Source: Phytophthora sp. 'mugwort' (Eukaryota > Oomycota > Peronosporomycetes > Peronosporales > Peronosporaceae). From it: DNA of 64,000 bases. The notes beneath the pieces were generated by a model. That model saw nothing but the letters and a program-made list of their open reading frames with translations. It searched no databases and was not told the origin of the DNA. The translations under genes and the position numbers were made by a program. Where the stretch lies: NCBI GenBank assembly GCA_033558025.1, contig JAUCEF010000013.1, positions 4,333,001 to 4,397,000 on the forward strand, given 5' to 3'. This document shows positions 33,799 through 43,550 of the stretch, in pieces (within the stretch, counting starts at the first letter, position 1; every line of letters begins with the position of its first letter).

Positions 33799-36504
33799 AT
33801 GTGGCGTGCGTGTCGTGTTGCTGCTCTCCGTCAGCTTCGGAGTGAAGTCGCTCGTGTACCGTGCGCCCGTGCGCCGCTGGCGCTGCAGCAGCTGGGCGGC
33901 GTCAACTGCTACTTTACCAGCATCGCCGGCGTGAGCCGCGACGTGCTGCTCACTCGCTCGGCGCGCGAGCTGAACGAGGAGCTGGGAAAGTCACAACTTG
34001 GAATGGTGGCCAAGGCACTCAAGGGCGAGCTGGCCGACGCCACAGCACGCGAGGACGTGACCAGCGACGAGATCATCGATCTGTTCACGGCAGCACAGAA
34101 GACACACGCTGTCTCCGTGATGATGGAAGCCTTCAGCTTCTTGGAGGCCAAGTTCCCGTCGCACATCAACTTTGCAGTGTACGGCGAGGTTTTCCGCATT
34201 CTGCAGCGCAAGAACGATGCCAATCGCCTCATCGAAATCTACGAGACGGCCAAGCCGCGCTTCAAGGCGGTGCCCGAGATGATTTATCGCTTCGGTATTG
34301 TCGGATATTTGCAGTGTGACGACATGGATTTGGCCTTAAAAATCTGGCAGGAAATGACTGATGCTGGTCACGAGACGACCAACGAAATCACTTCGCAACT
34401 CATGGTGGCGTATGCGTACAGGGGCGAGGTAGAGAAGGTGCAGGAGCTGTACGAGTCGGTGGACCCTCAAATTGGCTACTGGCACGAGTCATGCATTGAC
34501 CGTGTTATTCTCAGTATGGGCATCATCGAGCAGCCTGCCAAGGCTTTTGAATTTTATAGCAACTCGAGCATGAAGTTAAACGGTGGCACGCTGATCACTT
34601 TGCTGAGCGTCTGCCACAGCAACAACTGCAAACAACAGGCTTCGGACATCTTGGCAAACCGCCAGAAGTTCGACCTGCGCCTTGATGCTCGTGGCTACAA
34701 TCGGATCATGATGACGCTGGAATTCCTCGAGCGCAACGATGAGATTAAGGACGTGCTTGAGGAGATGGTCGAAAATAGGGTGAAGATGGATACCAGAACG
34801 CGCCATATTATCGAGCGCAACGCAGAGTTTTTAAAAGGTACGGACTTTGTTGCTCAGTATAGCAAGAGCAAGGCAGCAGGCTTCTCTTTAGGCCCGCGCA
34901 TTCGCGAGATGCTTGCTCAAGGAAATGAAAGTGAAGCGGCCGCATTGGTAGACTCTTTTGCGAAGCCCGTGGAGGAGTCGCAACTGCCGGAAGATTTTCA
35001 AGGCGAAATCCCTGAAGGTGCAGTGTTTGTGAGCCCTTCTCTGGCAAAAGACGCCGTGCGAGCATTTATCCAGACGAACCAGCACGACAAGGTGGCCGCT
35101 CTGGTTAAGGGCTTCTCTGTGGTGCGTGGTAAGTACGCGTTTGCTCTTGGTGAAGTGATCAGTCATTACCTGCAGCTGAGAAACAAGACGGGAGACCAGC
35201 TCAGCTACGCTGCCAGCAAGGCCTTGCTTTTTCAAGGCGTTCGAATTTACCGCGTGCATGACGCGCTGGTGCTTTTCCGTCGCTTCCATGACCCAGCTGC
35301 TACTATCGAGCTGTTCGACCAGATACTAGCCTGGTATGGGGGAAGGGATGGCAATAATGCTGCTGAAGGGGACTATGACAACGATGAGGACGAGAACAAG
35401 CAGAAGCCGTATTATACGAGTTTCAACATTGGCAAGGTCATCAATTTGGTCTTGCAGACGCTGGTAGAGAATGGCAGGGTGACGGAAGCTTTGGATATCT
35501 TAAACAAGATAGAGAACCGGGGTCTACAGGTAGCGCAAAGTAACTACGTCGCCATATTCAGTTCGATGCGCAAGCACTTGCGGAGCTCTAACAAGGACAA
35601 CAAGAATCAAGGGGTGATGTACGATATCTGCAGTGTGCAGACAGTACTGAAGGACCTTAGGGGCCGTGGATTGAAGGTGAACAGAGCTGTTGTGGGCTAT
35701 TTGTGCCCTGCTTACGTGGGAGCTAACAAGCAGCAGCGTCTGGAGTTACTGGAAGCTTTTGCCGAAGCCCAAGATGACCCCAACGATAACTACGTCTTCC
35801 CTCACTTGTGCTATGAAACACTGCTGAATTATATGGCACAAGAGGGCGATATCTCGGAGGTGAAACAGCTTTATGACGAAGCCGTGTCGACGCTAAATAA
35901 TAAGGAGCAGCTTGGCGTCCCGCGTGGCTGGGTGACTATAGTTATCTCGAAGCTTGTCCAGGATGGCAACGTCGAAGAAGCCGAGCAGCTCATGAAGCAG
36001 ATGCCCGAGCTGTGCGGAGGATACACGTACCGAGCTGCAGTATCGGTACTGCGCGGTGCCTTGGAAACCCAGAAGCCAGACATCGTCGAGAGCATAGTAG
36101 CGCTGATGGAAGACCGTGAGTTCATTGTCGGACTCTCCGATGCCTACGAACTGGTGCACTTGGCCCGAAAGATGGATCTCTCGACGAAGGTGTTGGACAT
36201 CATTCGTGTTTTCGAAAAGGGCAACCTGAAGGAGGTGGCTCCTGCTGAGGATGGCAAGGGAAATCTGGAAGCCGCCTACTTTCGGCGTCAACACGGCGAC
36301 ATCCACGCGCTCCGAAAGGTTAAGACCATGTATAGCGTGGCTTTGAAGACGTGCGAGAAGGGCGGTCTCTGGAAGCAGGCGCTCGTACTGCGTGACCAGA
36401 TGACTACGCTACTGGGCAAGGAGGCCGTGGACGAGATCCTTTCGAGTGCCGGTGCGTCGCCGACGAACCACCGCAAGGAGGAACAGACCGACTACAAGGA
36501 GTAG
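33799..36504 (+). CDS. Mitochondrial PPR-type protein (copy 1)
   Basis: An intronless 901-residue frame. The start, MWRACRVAALRQLRSEV, is Arg-rich and lacks acidic residues, as expected for a mitochondrial presequence. The body is a run of helix pairs with PPR-like spacing, for example VYGEVFRILQRKNDANRLIEI, FGIVGYLQCDDMDLALKIWQ, RGYNRIMMTLEFLERNDEI and CYETLLNYMAQEGDISEVKQ, each followed by a second helix. PPR proteins bind organellar RNA and help its processing, stability or translation; this assignment rests on repeat pattern and targeting signal, since repeats here are degenerate. An acidic insert (about 522-535, DNDEDENK) interrupts the array. The next gene is a paralogue. The target RNA cannot be told. 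Confidence 0.82.
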   Translation: MWRACRVAALRQLRSEVARVPCARAPLALQQLGGVNCYFTSIAGVSRDVLLTRSARELNEELGKSQLGMVAKALKGELADATAREDVTSDEIIDLFTAAQKTHAVSVMMEAFSFLEAKFPSHINFAVYGEVFRILQRKNDANRLIEIYETAKPRFKAVPEMIYRFGIVGYLQCDDMDLALKIWQEMTDAGHETTNEITSQLMVAYAYRGEVEKVQELYESVDPQIGYWHESCIDRVILSMGIIEQPAKAFEFYSNSSMKLNGGTLITLLSVCHSNNCKQQASDILANRQKFDLRLDARGYNRIMMTLEFLERNDEIKDVLEEMVENRVKMDTRTRHIIERNAEFLKGTDFVAQYSKSKAAGFSLGPRIREMLAQGNESEAAALVDSFAKPVEESQLPEDFQGEIPEGAVFVSPSLAKDAVRAFIQTNQHDKVAALVKGFSVVRGKYAFALGEVISHYLQLRNKTGDQLSYAASKALLFQGVRIYRVHDALVLFRRFHDPAATIELFDQILAWYGGRDGNNAAEGDYDNDEDENKQKPYYTSFNIGKVINLVLQTLVENGRVTEALDILNKIENRGLQVAQSNYVAIFSSMRKHLRSSNKDNKNQGVMYDICSVQTVLKDLRGRGLKVNRAVVGYLCPAYVGANKQQRLELLEAFAEAQDDPNDNYVFPHLCYETLLNYMAQEGDISEVKQLYDEAVSTLNNKEQLGVPRGWVTIVISKLVQDGNVEEAEQLMKQMPELCGGYTYRAAVSVLRGALETQKPDIVESIVALMEDREFIVGLSDAYELVHLARKMDLSTKVLDIIRVFEKGNLKEVAPAEDGKGNLEAAYFRRQHGDIHALRKVKTMYSVALKTCEKGGLWKQALVLRDQMTTLLGKEAVDEILSSAGASPTNHRKEEQTDYKE

Positions 36505-36763
36505 ATTGCCGTCAATGAACCAGGGAGACAATCCCTCGCACTGGCATTGACACTGCCTCAATTATTGCGTAGGATTGCGTAGGTGTCTGACGCAGCTAGA
36601 CCACAACAACAATAAAGAAAATCATAAACAGAAAAAAACACGCCGCTGCCCATAAAGGGGATCATAATGTTTATGGTATTATGGGCTCCATGATCGTGAG
36701 GTTCCAATTGCTCACTTTTTTTGATTGGCTGGTTTTGATTGAGCACAATATCAATAAACTCCG

Positions 36764-39169
36764 ATGTGGCGGCGACCGGCGTGGAGGTCCGCGGTGGTGG
36801 CTCGCCGCGCGTCAATAACGCGTCGCGGTGACGTCTCGAGACTTCACACACGTCTGTTACAACCTCTGCCATGTGCGCATCATCTAGGTGTCTTAGGCCG
36901 AGCGTTCGGTGCCTCGTCCAACACTCGCTTCGAATCCCGCGCCTTAGACGTCAAAGTACGCGGTGTAGCGCTGCATGAACTGGTGCGGCGACCGTGGATT
37001 GAGCTGCAAGAGTACTACGGCCCTGTGGAACTGTCTAAAATACGACAGACCCTCCCTCTAACGTGGAAGGAGTTGAGCAACGAAGCAAAAGGAAACGCGG
37101 GGATGGCTGCAGAGATCGTCATGGATTTCTACGAGACTGCGAGACGTTGCAGACTGCCCAAGCTGCAGCGAGACGTCTTCAGTTACATGGAGACTCAGTA
37201 CTTGTACAACGTAAGCTTCGAGATGTATGGCCAAATGTTCGATAACCTCATGGCCGTGAAGGACCATGAACGGATGCGCGCCATTTTCGAGCGTGCTATG
37301 ACCCGATACGACCCAGAACAGGGCCAGATCCCGCCCGAAATCGTCTACCGCCTTGGAATCAGCGCTTCGATTGGTCTTGGAGACTACGGGGGCATGAAAA
37401 CGTTGATGCGCGAGATGGAAGCGAACGGTGTCAAGCCCTCCATTGAAATTGTGACCCGAGTGATGGTTGCCCAAGCGATGAAAGGAGACGTGACGATTGT
37501 GCTGGAAGCGGCAAAAAAGCTGGAACCGCACGATGAGAGGAAATGGCATGAAGCCGACGTGAATCGCGTAATTACTAGTTTAGGGATCGCGGGAGAACCG
37601 GATGCGGCCTTTGACTTCTACCGAAGATCTCAACTGCGTTTGTCCCCGAATACATTCATGAAACTCATGCGTGTGTGCCGTGGCAACTCACGGCCTAAAC
37701 ATGCACTTGCCATTCTGGCAAACCGTCGCCGTTTTGGACTGAAGATGCTGCCGGCGCAGTATCCGGCATTGCTTGAGACAATTGAGGAACTAAATGTTGG
37801 TGGAGAACTTACGAATGAAATGGCGCTCATTCTCAAAGAAATGCGCGACAGCAGCGTGTCATTTAACGATCGTGTACATGCGCTGATCGCTCGCAACCAG
37901 GAGCATTTGCACGGGACACCGTTCATGTTGACACCACCAGTCTTAGGGGACAGCGATACACAAGTGCAGGCCGATATCGAGTCTCAGTCGCGGACAAAAG
38001 AGTCGGATATGCCGTTGCTGCGTGAGCTGCTGGACACACGCAAATTCGCCCAGGCTGCGGTTATCGTTGATTCTTACGCCTTCTCCGTGAGCGATGATAT
38101 GAAGCCAAACGATGCAAAGCAACAGGTAAACTTTTCAGACGACGAAGAGGCGATTATCGTTCCGCCCTGGTTGGCAGATATGGCGGTCGAGACATATTCG
38201 CAGAATCAAGAGATCGACAAAGTGCGTTCCCTTTTGCGGGGGTTTCTGTGCGTGCGTGGAGATTTCAGATATGCACTCTCACGTATTGTCGGCCTATTCA
38301 GCGGCAAAGGCAAGCTGCGCAACAGCCGCATAGCGTACGAGGCCTTTTCGGCGATGCACTTCCAGGGCCTTCCGATTTTTCGCGTCCGAGATGCGCTTGC
38401 GCGCTTCAAGCAAAACAAAGATACCAAGGCCACTCTTTTGTTGCTAAGACAGGTATCGAAGCAGATTGCTGAAGCCCTGGAAGACACAAACTGCATCGAA
38501 AATGCTGCACGACATCAAGAAGACTTCATGCGAGTACTGAATAGATCAGGTGCGCTCAATTTTGACCCAGTACGCACAGTGCGCGACGCGTTGCGAATCT
38601 TTTTAGAGTCGAAAAGGCTCGACATGGTTGTCGCTGCGCTGGATCAGCTCGAGTCGGATGGAATACCTATGCGCTCAGTCGATTACGAAGATATTTTCAA
38701 TACCATGACCAAGACCACCGGCAAAGATGTCGAGCTATACACAGCGGCAGATTTCATGACGATCTGGGAAGACATGACGCGGCGCAATGTAGCACCCAAC
38801 AAGGCTGCGTTACGCTTGGCGATACCACAGCTGTGTGGACAGAGGAATGTGGGCGACGATCAGTGGAAACGCAGGGTGCTGGCCGTGATAGAGGGCTATC
38901 GCCAGGCTGCAAAGGATCGTTTTGATAGTTACGTGCTGCCAATTGATTGCTTTTCAAAGCTGCTTGAAGCTGCTGCGGAGACGGGATCCATTGAGGACGT
39001 TGATGTTATCCATGCTGGTGCGGTGAAGACGTTGGGAGCGACAATGAACAAGAAGCATCTTAGTCCTGCCGACCACAGCAAGGTACTGGAGACGTGGAAT
39101 GCGATCAAATCGGAAAAGATGACAGCTGAGACCAGCATTCGTCAGGGACATACTGACGACGCTAAGTAA
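36764..39169 (+). CDS. Mitochondrial PPR-type protein (copy 2)
   Basis: An intronless 801-residue frame 259 bases after copy 1 on the same strand. It starts MWRRPAWRSAVVARRASITR, again a basic presequence opening MWR. Segments line up with copy 1 in order: YGQMFDNLMAVKDHERMRAI against VYGEVFRILQRKNDANRLIE; ASIGLGDYGGMKTLMREME against YLQCDDMDLALKIWQEMTD; HALAILANRRRFGLKML against QASDILANRQKFDLRLD; and a VRSLLRGFLCVRGDFRYAL stretch against ALVKGFSVVRGKYAFAL. The two are old tandem duplicates that diverged strongly. An RNA-related role in mitochondria is inferred from the fold pattern. The 3' end converges on the histidine-triad gene. Confidence 0.8.
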   Translation: MWRRPAWRSAVVARRASITRRGDVSRLHTRLLQPLPCAHHLGVLGRAFGASSNTRFESRALDVKVRGVALHELVRRPWIELQEYYGPVELSKIRQTLPLTWKELSNEAKGNAGMAAEIVMDFYETARRCRLPKLQRDVFSYMETQYLYNVSFEMYGQMFDNLMAVKDHERMRAIFERAMTRYDPEQGQIPPEIVYRLGISASIGLGDYGGMKTLMREMEANGVKPSIEIVTRVMVAQAMKGDVTIVLEAAKKLEPHDERKWHEADVNRVITSLGIAGEPDAAFDFYRRSQLRLSPNTFMKLMRVCRGNSRPKHALAILANRRRFGLKMLPAQYPALLETIEELNVGGELTNEMALILKEMRDSSVSFNDRVHALIARNQEHLHGTPFMLTPPVLGDSDTQVQADIESQSRTKESDMPLLRELLDTRKFAQAAVIVDSYAFSVSDDMKPNDAKQQVNFSDDEEAIIVPPWLADMAVETYSQNQEIDKVRSLLRGFLCVRGDFRYALSRIVGLFSGKGKLRNSRIAYEAFSAMHFQGLPIFRVRDALARFKQNKDTKATLLLLRQVSKQIAEALEDTNCIENAARHQEDFMRVLNRSGALNFDPVRTVRDALRIFLESKRLDMVVAALDQLESDGIPMRSVDYEDIFNTMTKTTGKDVELYTAADFMTIWEDMTRRNVAPNKAALRLAIPQLCGQRNVGDDQWKRRVLAVIEGYRQAAKDRFDSYVLPIDCFSKLLEAAAETGSIEDVDVIHAGAVKTLGATMNKKHLSPADHSKVLETWNAIKSEKMTAETSIRQGHTDDAK

Positions 39170-39403
39170 GAGCCACGGCCATCGTGCCATAGTGCAAACA
39201 TGCTCATTATGAGCAAGTTGTCGAATGATAATAAATGCTCGTGTGGGTCAGAAAAGTAACTGCCTGTATAGACATACTACTACTACAGTAGTAGTACGAT
39301 CCAAGTACTGCATTTCTCGAAGTTTGAGCAAGGATGTTGACAGTTGATGGTGCACTCCCATTTTAAATACTAGCGAGAAACCTCGCTCATTTTCTACAAT
39401 TAG

Positions 39404-40465
39404 TTAACCCAGGCTGTCGACTGACGTCACGAGGGAAAATGATCTGTTGGAGTGGACTTCGTTACCACAGGGCGGATGACTCGCGGATCGGTGCCTCATT
39501 CTGTGCTCTATCGTCTTCGAGTCCGACTCGACAGTCGTGGCATCACTTCCACGCTGCTTGCGGCTGCGGAGACCCAGACGGGTCATAACCTCGTCGAACG
39601 AGCGGCACCACCAGGTCTCCGTGCGGTACTTAATGGATCCAACGCAGCCAAAGCGGCCGTCGCGCCTGCGGAAGGCGTGCATATGTACGTGGTCGATGCT
39701 GTTGAATGGGGGCGAGTGGAACGCAAATTTGAAATCCGACTCGGAGTCGTCCTCGTCGGTGCATTCTTCTGCGACGTCATGAGCACGCTCTGCCTTTGAA
39801 GGTGCTAACACCACTGGAGGACGCGGCATTTCACGAAGTACGCTAGCGGCGACTTCACGCATACGGCGCAGCAGCGTCGAGTCGTCAGGAATGAGCTTGT
39901 TCACGTTGCGGATGTGGCGGCGTGGCACCACCAGGATGTGGCTGACGACCACGGGAGCCAGTGGGCGGAACACCACCACGTCTTCGTCCTCGTAGAGGAA
40001 GGGTTCGTCGCCTGACTGCAGGATTTCACAGAAGCGGCAGTGTACCAGCTCGCCGTCATGGCTGTACGTGACGCCCTTGCGAGACACCGAGATCGTCGAC
40101 GACGTCGAGGAGGACGCCGATGAGGATGAAACCGACGACGGGGACGAGCACGCGGACGAGCAGTGCTGGCGGCGCTTCCGGAGAGATTGACCGGGCTTGA
40201 AAGACTCGGGGGACATTTCCTCCGTGTCGGACCACGAGTGGTCAGTGGCAGCGAGCTCAGTTTTGCGGCCAGGCGCGGGCGCCTTGACCGTGGCTGACTC
40301 GCTGCCGCATAGCTCCTCGGCCACTTCCATTTCGGGCTTTGTCGCGTGGAAGTGCGGGAGACACGCGCGCAGGCGCTTGCGTAGCCGCCGGCTCTCCTGC
40401 TCGGGCTTGTTGTCGCTGCTGCTGGCCGCGCCGCACACGGACATGGCCCTGGGCATCGGGCGCAT
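39404..40465 (-). CDS. HINT3: HINT3-like histidine-triad protein with Ser-rich N-terminus
   Basis: A minus-strand single exon of 353 residues from the ATG at 40465. The open frame extends 28 codons further upstream but without an ATG, so I start here. The first 130 or so residues are low-complexity, with a long Ser-rich tract and basic RRLRKRL and LRKRRQH patches. Then comes the HIT domain: HCRFCEIL, EDVVVFRPLAP, SHILVVPRRHIRNV, a helix, FAFHSPPFNSIDHVHMHAF (the His-x-His-x-His triad) and the WWCRSFDEVMTRL end. The FH-PPF-S-H-H-H order and terminal Trp region resemble HINT3 and aprataxin-type HIT proteins, which hydrolyse nucleoside phosphoramidates or related AMP adducts. An acidic insert of about 20 residues (AEECTDEDDSESD) sits before the triad. 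The substrate here is unknown. Confidence 0.82.
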   Translation of the reverse strand: MRPMPRAMSVCGAASSSDNKPEQESRRLRKRLRACLPHFHATKPEMEVAEELCGSESATVKAPAPGRKTELAATDHSWSDTEEMSPESFKPGQSLRKRRQHCSSACSSPSSVSSSSASSSTSSTISVSRKGVTYSHDGELVHCRFCEILQSGDEPFLYEDEDVVVFRPLAPVVVSHILVVPRRHIRNVNKLIPDDSTLLRRMREVAASVLREMPRPPVVLAPSKAERAHDVAEECTDEDDSESDFKFAFHSPPFNSIDHVHMHAFRRRDGRFGCVGSIKYRTETWWCRSFDEVMTRLGLRSRKQRGSDATTVESDSKTIEHRMRHRSASHPPCGNEVHSNRSFSLVTSVDSLG

Positions 40466-40862
40466 GATCAAGCTGCGTTGTTCGCTGTAAAACGGAAAGT
40501 GAGGGGAAGAGGCGAACGCCGAGCTCTTGTCTCTTAAGGCGCAAAACAAGAATGAGCGCCTGCCTCAGCCGCGCCACTCCCTTCTTTCCTCGGCGGTTAC
40601 TGTACTCACTTGGCCGTTCAGAATGAAAGCGCCCTGCTCAGAGCGGGGAAGGGTGTGCCAATCCTAATTATCATCCCTGCCCCATTTTTTTTCTCGATAC
40701 AAGTGCCCCAAATTCTGTACTACAGACAATCCTCTCGAGTGTGATAGCTTCGGGAGACACAACATTATCACTCACTGGCGTCATCACAAACTGGAGTGTG
40801 GCACTGCGCCGCTCAACGCGGCACGCAACACGACGCGTCGTCAAACGACGACGCTGGCATCA

Positions 40863-41330
40863 TTGCCGCCTTCAATCGTCACTGTCGGCGGCGTCAGGTT
40901 CAACACGCTCTCGACAAGCTGGAAGCTGACGGTGCTGTTGGGCATTAAGAGCTGGAACGATGTGCCTACTAACAGTTTTGCTAACTGCTGGATGGCGACA
41001 GGTGTTCTTGTTACTATACTTTCGGGTGTGCGAAACCGGACGTCGGGGACGGAACTACGGACGAGATAACGGCGATGTTTTCGCGCCTTCATACCTCCAG
41101 CCCGATGTCAGTAGATAAGCTGTTGAACCCACTAAAGGAGAATGCCCCAGTGGCCGAGCCCACGGACGAGGACTTCTGCCGCGTCGAGCGCGAGGTGGGC
41201 GATGAGCTGGAAGATGGCGATGCAAGCGAGGGAGACGAGAAAGATGAGGTTGCTGTCCCCTCACACCGGAACGCCTGGCTACGGAAGAACTGAAGGAACG
41301 ACTTCATTGGATGGTGCAACCTTTTGTTAA
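40863..41330 (+). mobile_element. pogo-like transposase relic 1 (3' part)
   Basis: Two broken frames. The first holds WKLTVLLGIKSWNDVPTNSF followed by ANCW, which resembles the C-terminal helix (AWN.V...TI.NC) of pogo/Tigger DDE transposases. After a frameshift, 41075-41293 reads LHTSSPMSVDKLL...EDFCRVERE. The second frame is clearly homologous to relic 2 at 50924 (LHTSNLMSVDD...EDFCRVECE). The 3' non-coding DNA is also alike (TTTTGTATCACAA near 41510 and 51655). The N-terminal DNA-binding region and catalytic acids are missing. A non-functional fragment. Confidence 0.55.
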
Positions 41331-41913
41331 TGCCGATGTGATGTGGGTGTGATCAAGCGAAGTGCAGGGGCTTCGAATAATGCAGCGAGCATTTAGAGAG
41401 GAGCTAGGACTTAAAAATAGGGTCGTAAAGAACAAAACTTAATGCTGGCCGTCCTGTTGGAATGGACCATTGCCATAGTTAAGAGTCTCTGTCTAGTAAT
41501 AATGTTGCGTTTTGTATCACAAGCCGCTACATGTAACCGGAGGATAGAGGAACATCTTGTGTCTAGTACATGTATCTCCACCTGGAATGAATCGCTATTC
41601 AGGATACCACCGACGAGAAAATTGTCTGTACGGGTTGGAATGACCATTGTTGGTTACCGATCCGATATAAGCCATTCCAATCGAATACTTAGTACAGCAC
41701 ACTATTGACGGTATAGACAACTTAACTACATGTATAGGAAAAAAAATTAAAATCAAATAGAAGGCCACTTCACCACGATAGGCAACTCACGTGCTTGCTA
41801 TGATTTTCCACAGCTCGACGTGCGAAAGCCGCAACATCCCAGACGCTCCAACACCTGAATAAAATTGAACTGAAGTTGTGATGCAACGTAGTCCCTTCAT
41901 AAGATACGAGGTT

Positions 41914-41992
<79 letters not shown>

Positions 41993-42213
41993 TCTCAGCG
42001 CATTTATGATCTTGCGGTGGCGAGTATCCATACGCCACTGCTGGGTCGCTAAATGCACCACGTGATTTTGTTAATATAGGGATGCAAAGGCGTTGACGGG
42101 CAGATTCGGTGGTTTCCCAGCAGTGACTACATTAATACTATCCTCAGAGCATGTGAAATGCGTGGACGGAGTCTACATGTACTCGGCAAAAAGTTAACTC
42201 CACGACGCGATGG
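41331..42213. other. Non-coding tail of relic 1 and microsatellite
   Basis: No gene. The first 400 bases or so include DNA shared with the tail of relic 2; then the microsatellite at 41918-41989; then unique sequence. Confidence 0.4.
41918..41989 (+). repeat. (GA)36 microsatellite
   Basis: A perfect run of 36 GA dinucleotides, 72 bases. Confidence 0.98.
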
Positions 42214-42304
42214 AAACTCCTACGTAATAAGTGCGACCCACTCCAACTCCAATGAAGTGGGTCGCACTTATTTACGTAGAGTTGCATTTATTACGTAGGA
42301 GTTT
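42214..42304. repeat. Fold-back inverted repeat (MITE-like)
   Basis: The 17-base arm 42214-42230 is perfectly complementary to 42288-42304. Inside it, ATAAGTGCGACCCACT pairs with AGTGGGTCGCACTTAT around a loop of about 12 bases. The 3' side thus holds two partial copies of the reverse-complemented 5' arm. Could be fused terminal inverted repeats of a small DNA element. Confidence 0.8.
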
Positions 42305-42642
42305 TAAAATGAAGGAGGTTTTCGCCGACTGTTTGGAGATTATCAACGAGGCTTTATCTCGGCTGCCTACAGTAGTTCAAGTGGATCTCAATTGAGACAG
42401 GCAGCGCGATTACGATAACCTAACCCAGTTGCGGTAAGACTGAACTTTTGCTGCGCTTCTGATTCTGCGCCGTCCGAAAGTCATTCACCCGGATACGGTA
42501 ATAGTGTGGGGTGATTGGCAGTAGATCACAAAGTAGTAGCGACTGCACTTCTAATAGCACTACTATTACTACTACTAAAGCGTCGTAGAATCGTTCAGTA
42601 TATACAGATAGTAGTGCTAGTTGATTAGTATATCAACTAGCA

Positions 42643-42669
42643 ATAAGGGGACGATCAATTCGAGGCCGG
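42643..42669 (+). repeat. Dispersed motif, copy A
   Basis: TAAGGGGACGATCAATTCGA continuing GGCCGG; about 22 of 26 bases match copy B at 48472. Both lie just after CTA/TAG-rich DNA. Confidence 0.6.
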
Positions 42670-42682
42670 TTTTTCTATACCT

Positions 42683-42754
42683 AAAAGTATAGCCAAGTGG
42701 TAAGGCCTCCGTTTTAGGTACGGAAAATCAAAGGTTCGAATCCTTTTACTTCAA
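42683..42754 (+). pseudogene. Mitochondrial-type tRNA-Gln-like gene, altered
   Basis: A 72-base cloverleaf of organellar type: D arm AGCC...GGC, anticodon stem TCCGT/ACGGA, T arm AAAGG/CCTTT with loop TTCGAAT. It looks like bacterial/mitochondrial tRNA-Gln, but the loop TTTAGGT gives anticodon TAG rather than TTG, and the first two acceptor pairs are broken (AA against CA). The short variable loop argues against a true Leu(TAG) tRNA. Read as a decayed mitochondrial insertion. Confidence 0.6.
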
Positions 42755-42756
42755 AA

Positions 42757-42830
42757 GGGCCTATAACTCAGTTGGTTAGAGTATACGCCTGATAAGTGTA
42801 AAGTCAGTAGTTCAAATCTACTTAGGCCCA
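42757..42830 (+). tRNA. tRNA-Ile(GAT), mitochondrial type
   Basis: A 74-base cloverleaf: acceptor GGGCCTA/TAGGCCC, anticodon stem TACGC/GTGTA (one G-T pair) around CTGATAA (anticodon GAT), T stem AGTAG/CTACT, discriminator A. AT-rich and unlike nuclear tRNA-Ile. Two bases after the Gln-like gene. Intact in shape but probably silent in a nuclear setting. Confidence 0.7.
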
Positions 42831-42832
42831 AT

Positions 42833-42900
42833 GAATAATTAACTCAATTGGTAGAGTATTTCGTTTACACCGAAAATGTTAGCGGTTCGAGACTTCCCAT
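42833..42900 (+). pseudogene. Mitochondrial-type tRNA-Val(TAC), 3' end decayed
   Basis: Acceptor strand GAATAAT, D arm ACTC/GAGT, anticodon stem TTTCG/CGAAA around TTTACAC (anticodon TAC) and AGCGG of the T stem are readable. After TTCGAGA the complementary T-stem and acceptor strands are missing. Confidence 0.6.
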
Positions 42901-43100
42901 CCAACAAACATTTGCATAAACTATCACCTGTAACTATTAAAAATAATTATTTTAGTTTAGTATTTGTTGGTATTATTATAAGTGTTTAAGTTCTTTTTAT
43001 TATTTAAAATAATTTAAATTATTTATTTTGAAAAAATATTTAGCAAAATGTATATTTCACAAATAAATAAAAGTCAAAGTAAATCTCTCGTGACATAACT
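42901..43100. other. AT-rich mitochondrial-like segment
   Basis: Strongly AT-rich block (TTTAAAATAATTTAAATTAT and similar) directly after the tRNA cluster, unlike the surrounding DNA. Probably the rest of the inserted mitochondrial fragment. No gene recognised. Confidence 0.5.
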
Positions 43101-43550
43101 TGAGACCTATTTCACAGCGAAGATATGTTGTGACAGTTTTGAAAAGCGCGCTGTCTCAACTTTTTTATTAAGTTTTGCTTCTCCATCAACCAATGAAAAA
43201 AAATGTGTTGTGGATCAAAGAGACCTGAGTTTTGCCTAATGCCAGTTAGAGGCCGGAAATAAACTTTGAATTCGGGAGTGTAGCTGTATCGACATAGCCA
43301 GGTAATATCAGGACTAGGCTTATTGTCAAAAATCATATTGGTGTATTTGAATCACATACGATAGGTTACTAATTTATGCAGAACAGTGCTCGTGTTGTAC
43401 GTCAGCTTCGTCACCAAAGCATGAGCCCGTCGGCCGCGTGTCCGTCCTCGCATGTACTGACGGCGCTCCAGCCATTCCAATTCTGCCCTGTAAGATGCTC
43501 CATGCGCCGAAACTCCTGACGGTTGTGGGCAGTGCTAACTGCTGTTGTGC
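43101..43550. other. Intergenic DNA
   Basis: Only a short minus-strand frame (43112-43336) without recognisable features. Nothing I can support. Confidence 0.3.

Noticed and set aside
40466..40549. N-terminal extension of the histidine-triad protein
   Set aside because: The frame is open upstream of 40465 but its first codon is TTG, with no ATG; the first ATG was taken instead.
42683..42754. Nuclear tRNA-Leu(TAG)
   Set aside because: The variable loop is five bases; Leu tRNAs need a long variable arm. The body matches organellar tRNA-Gln.
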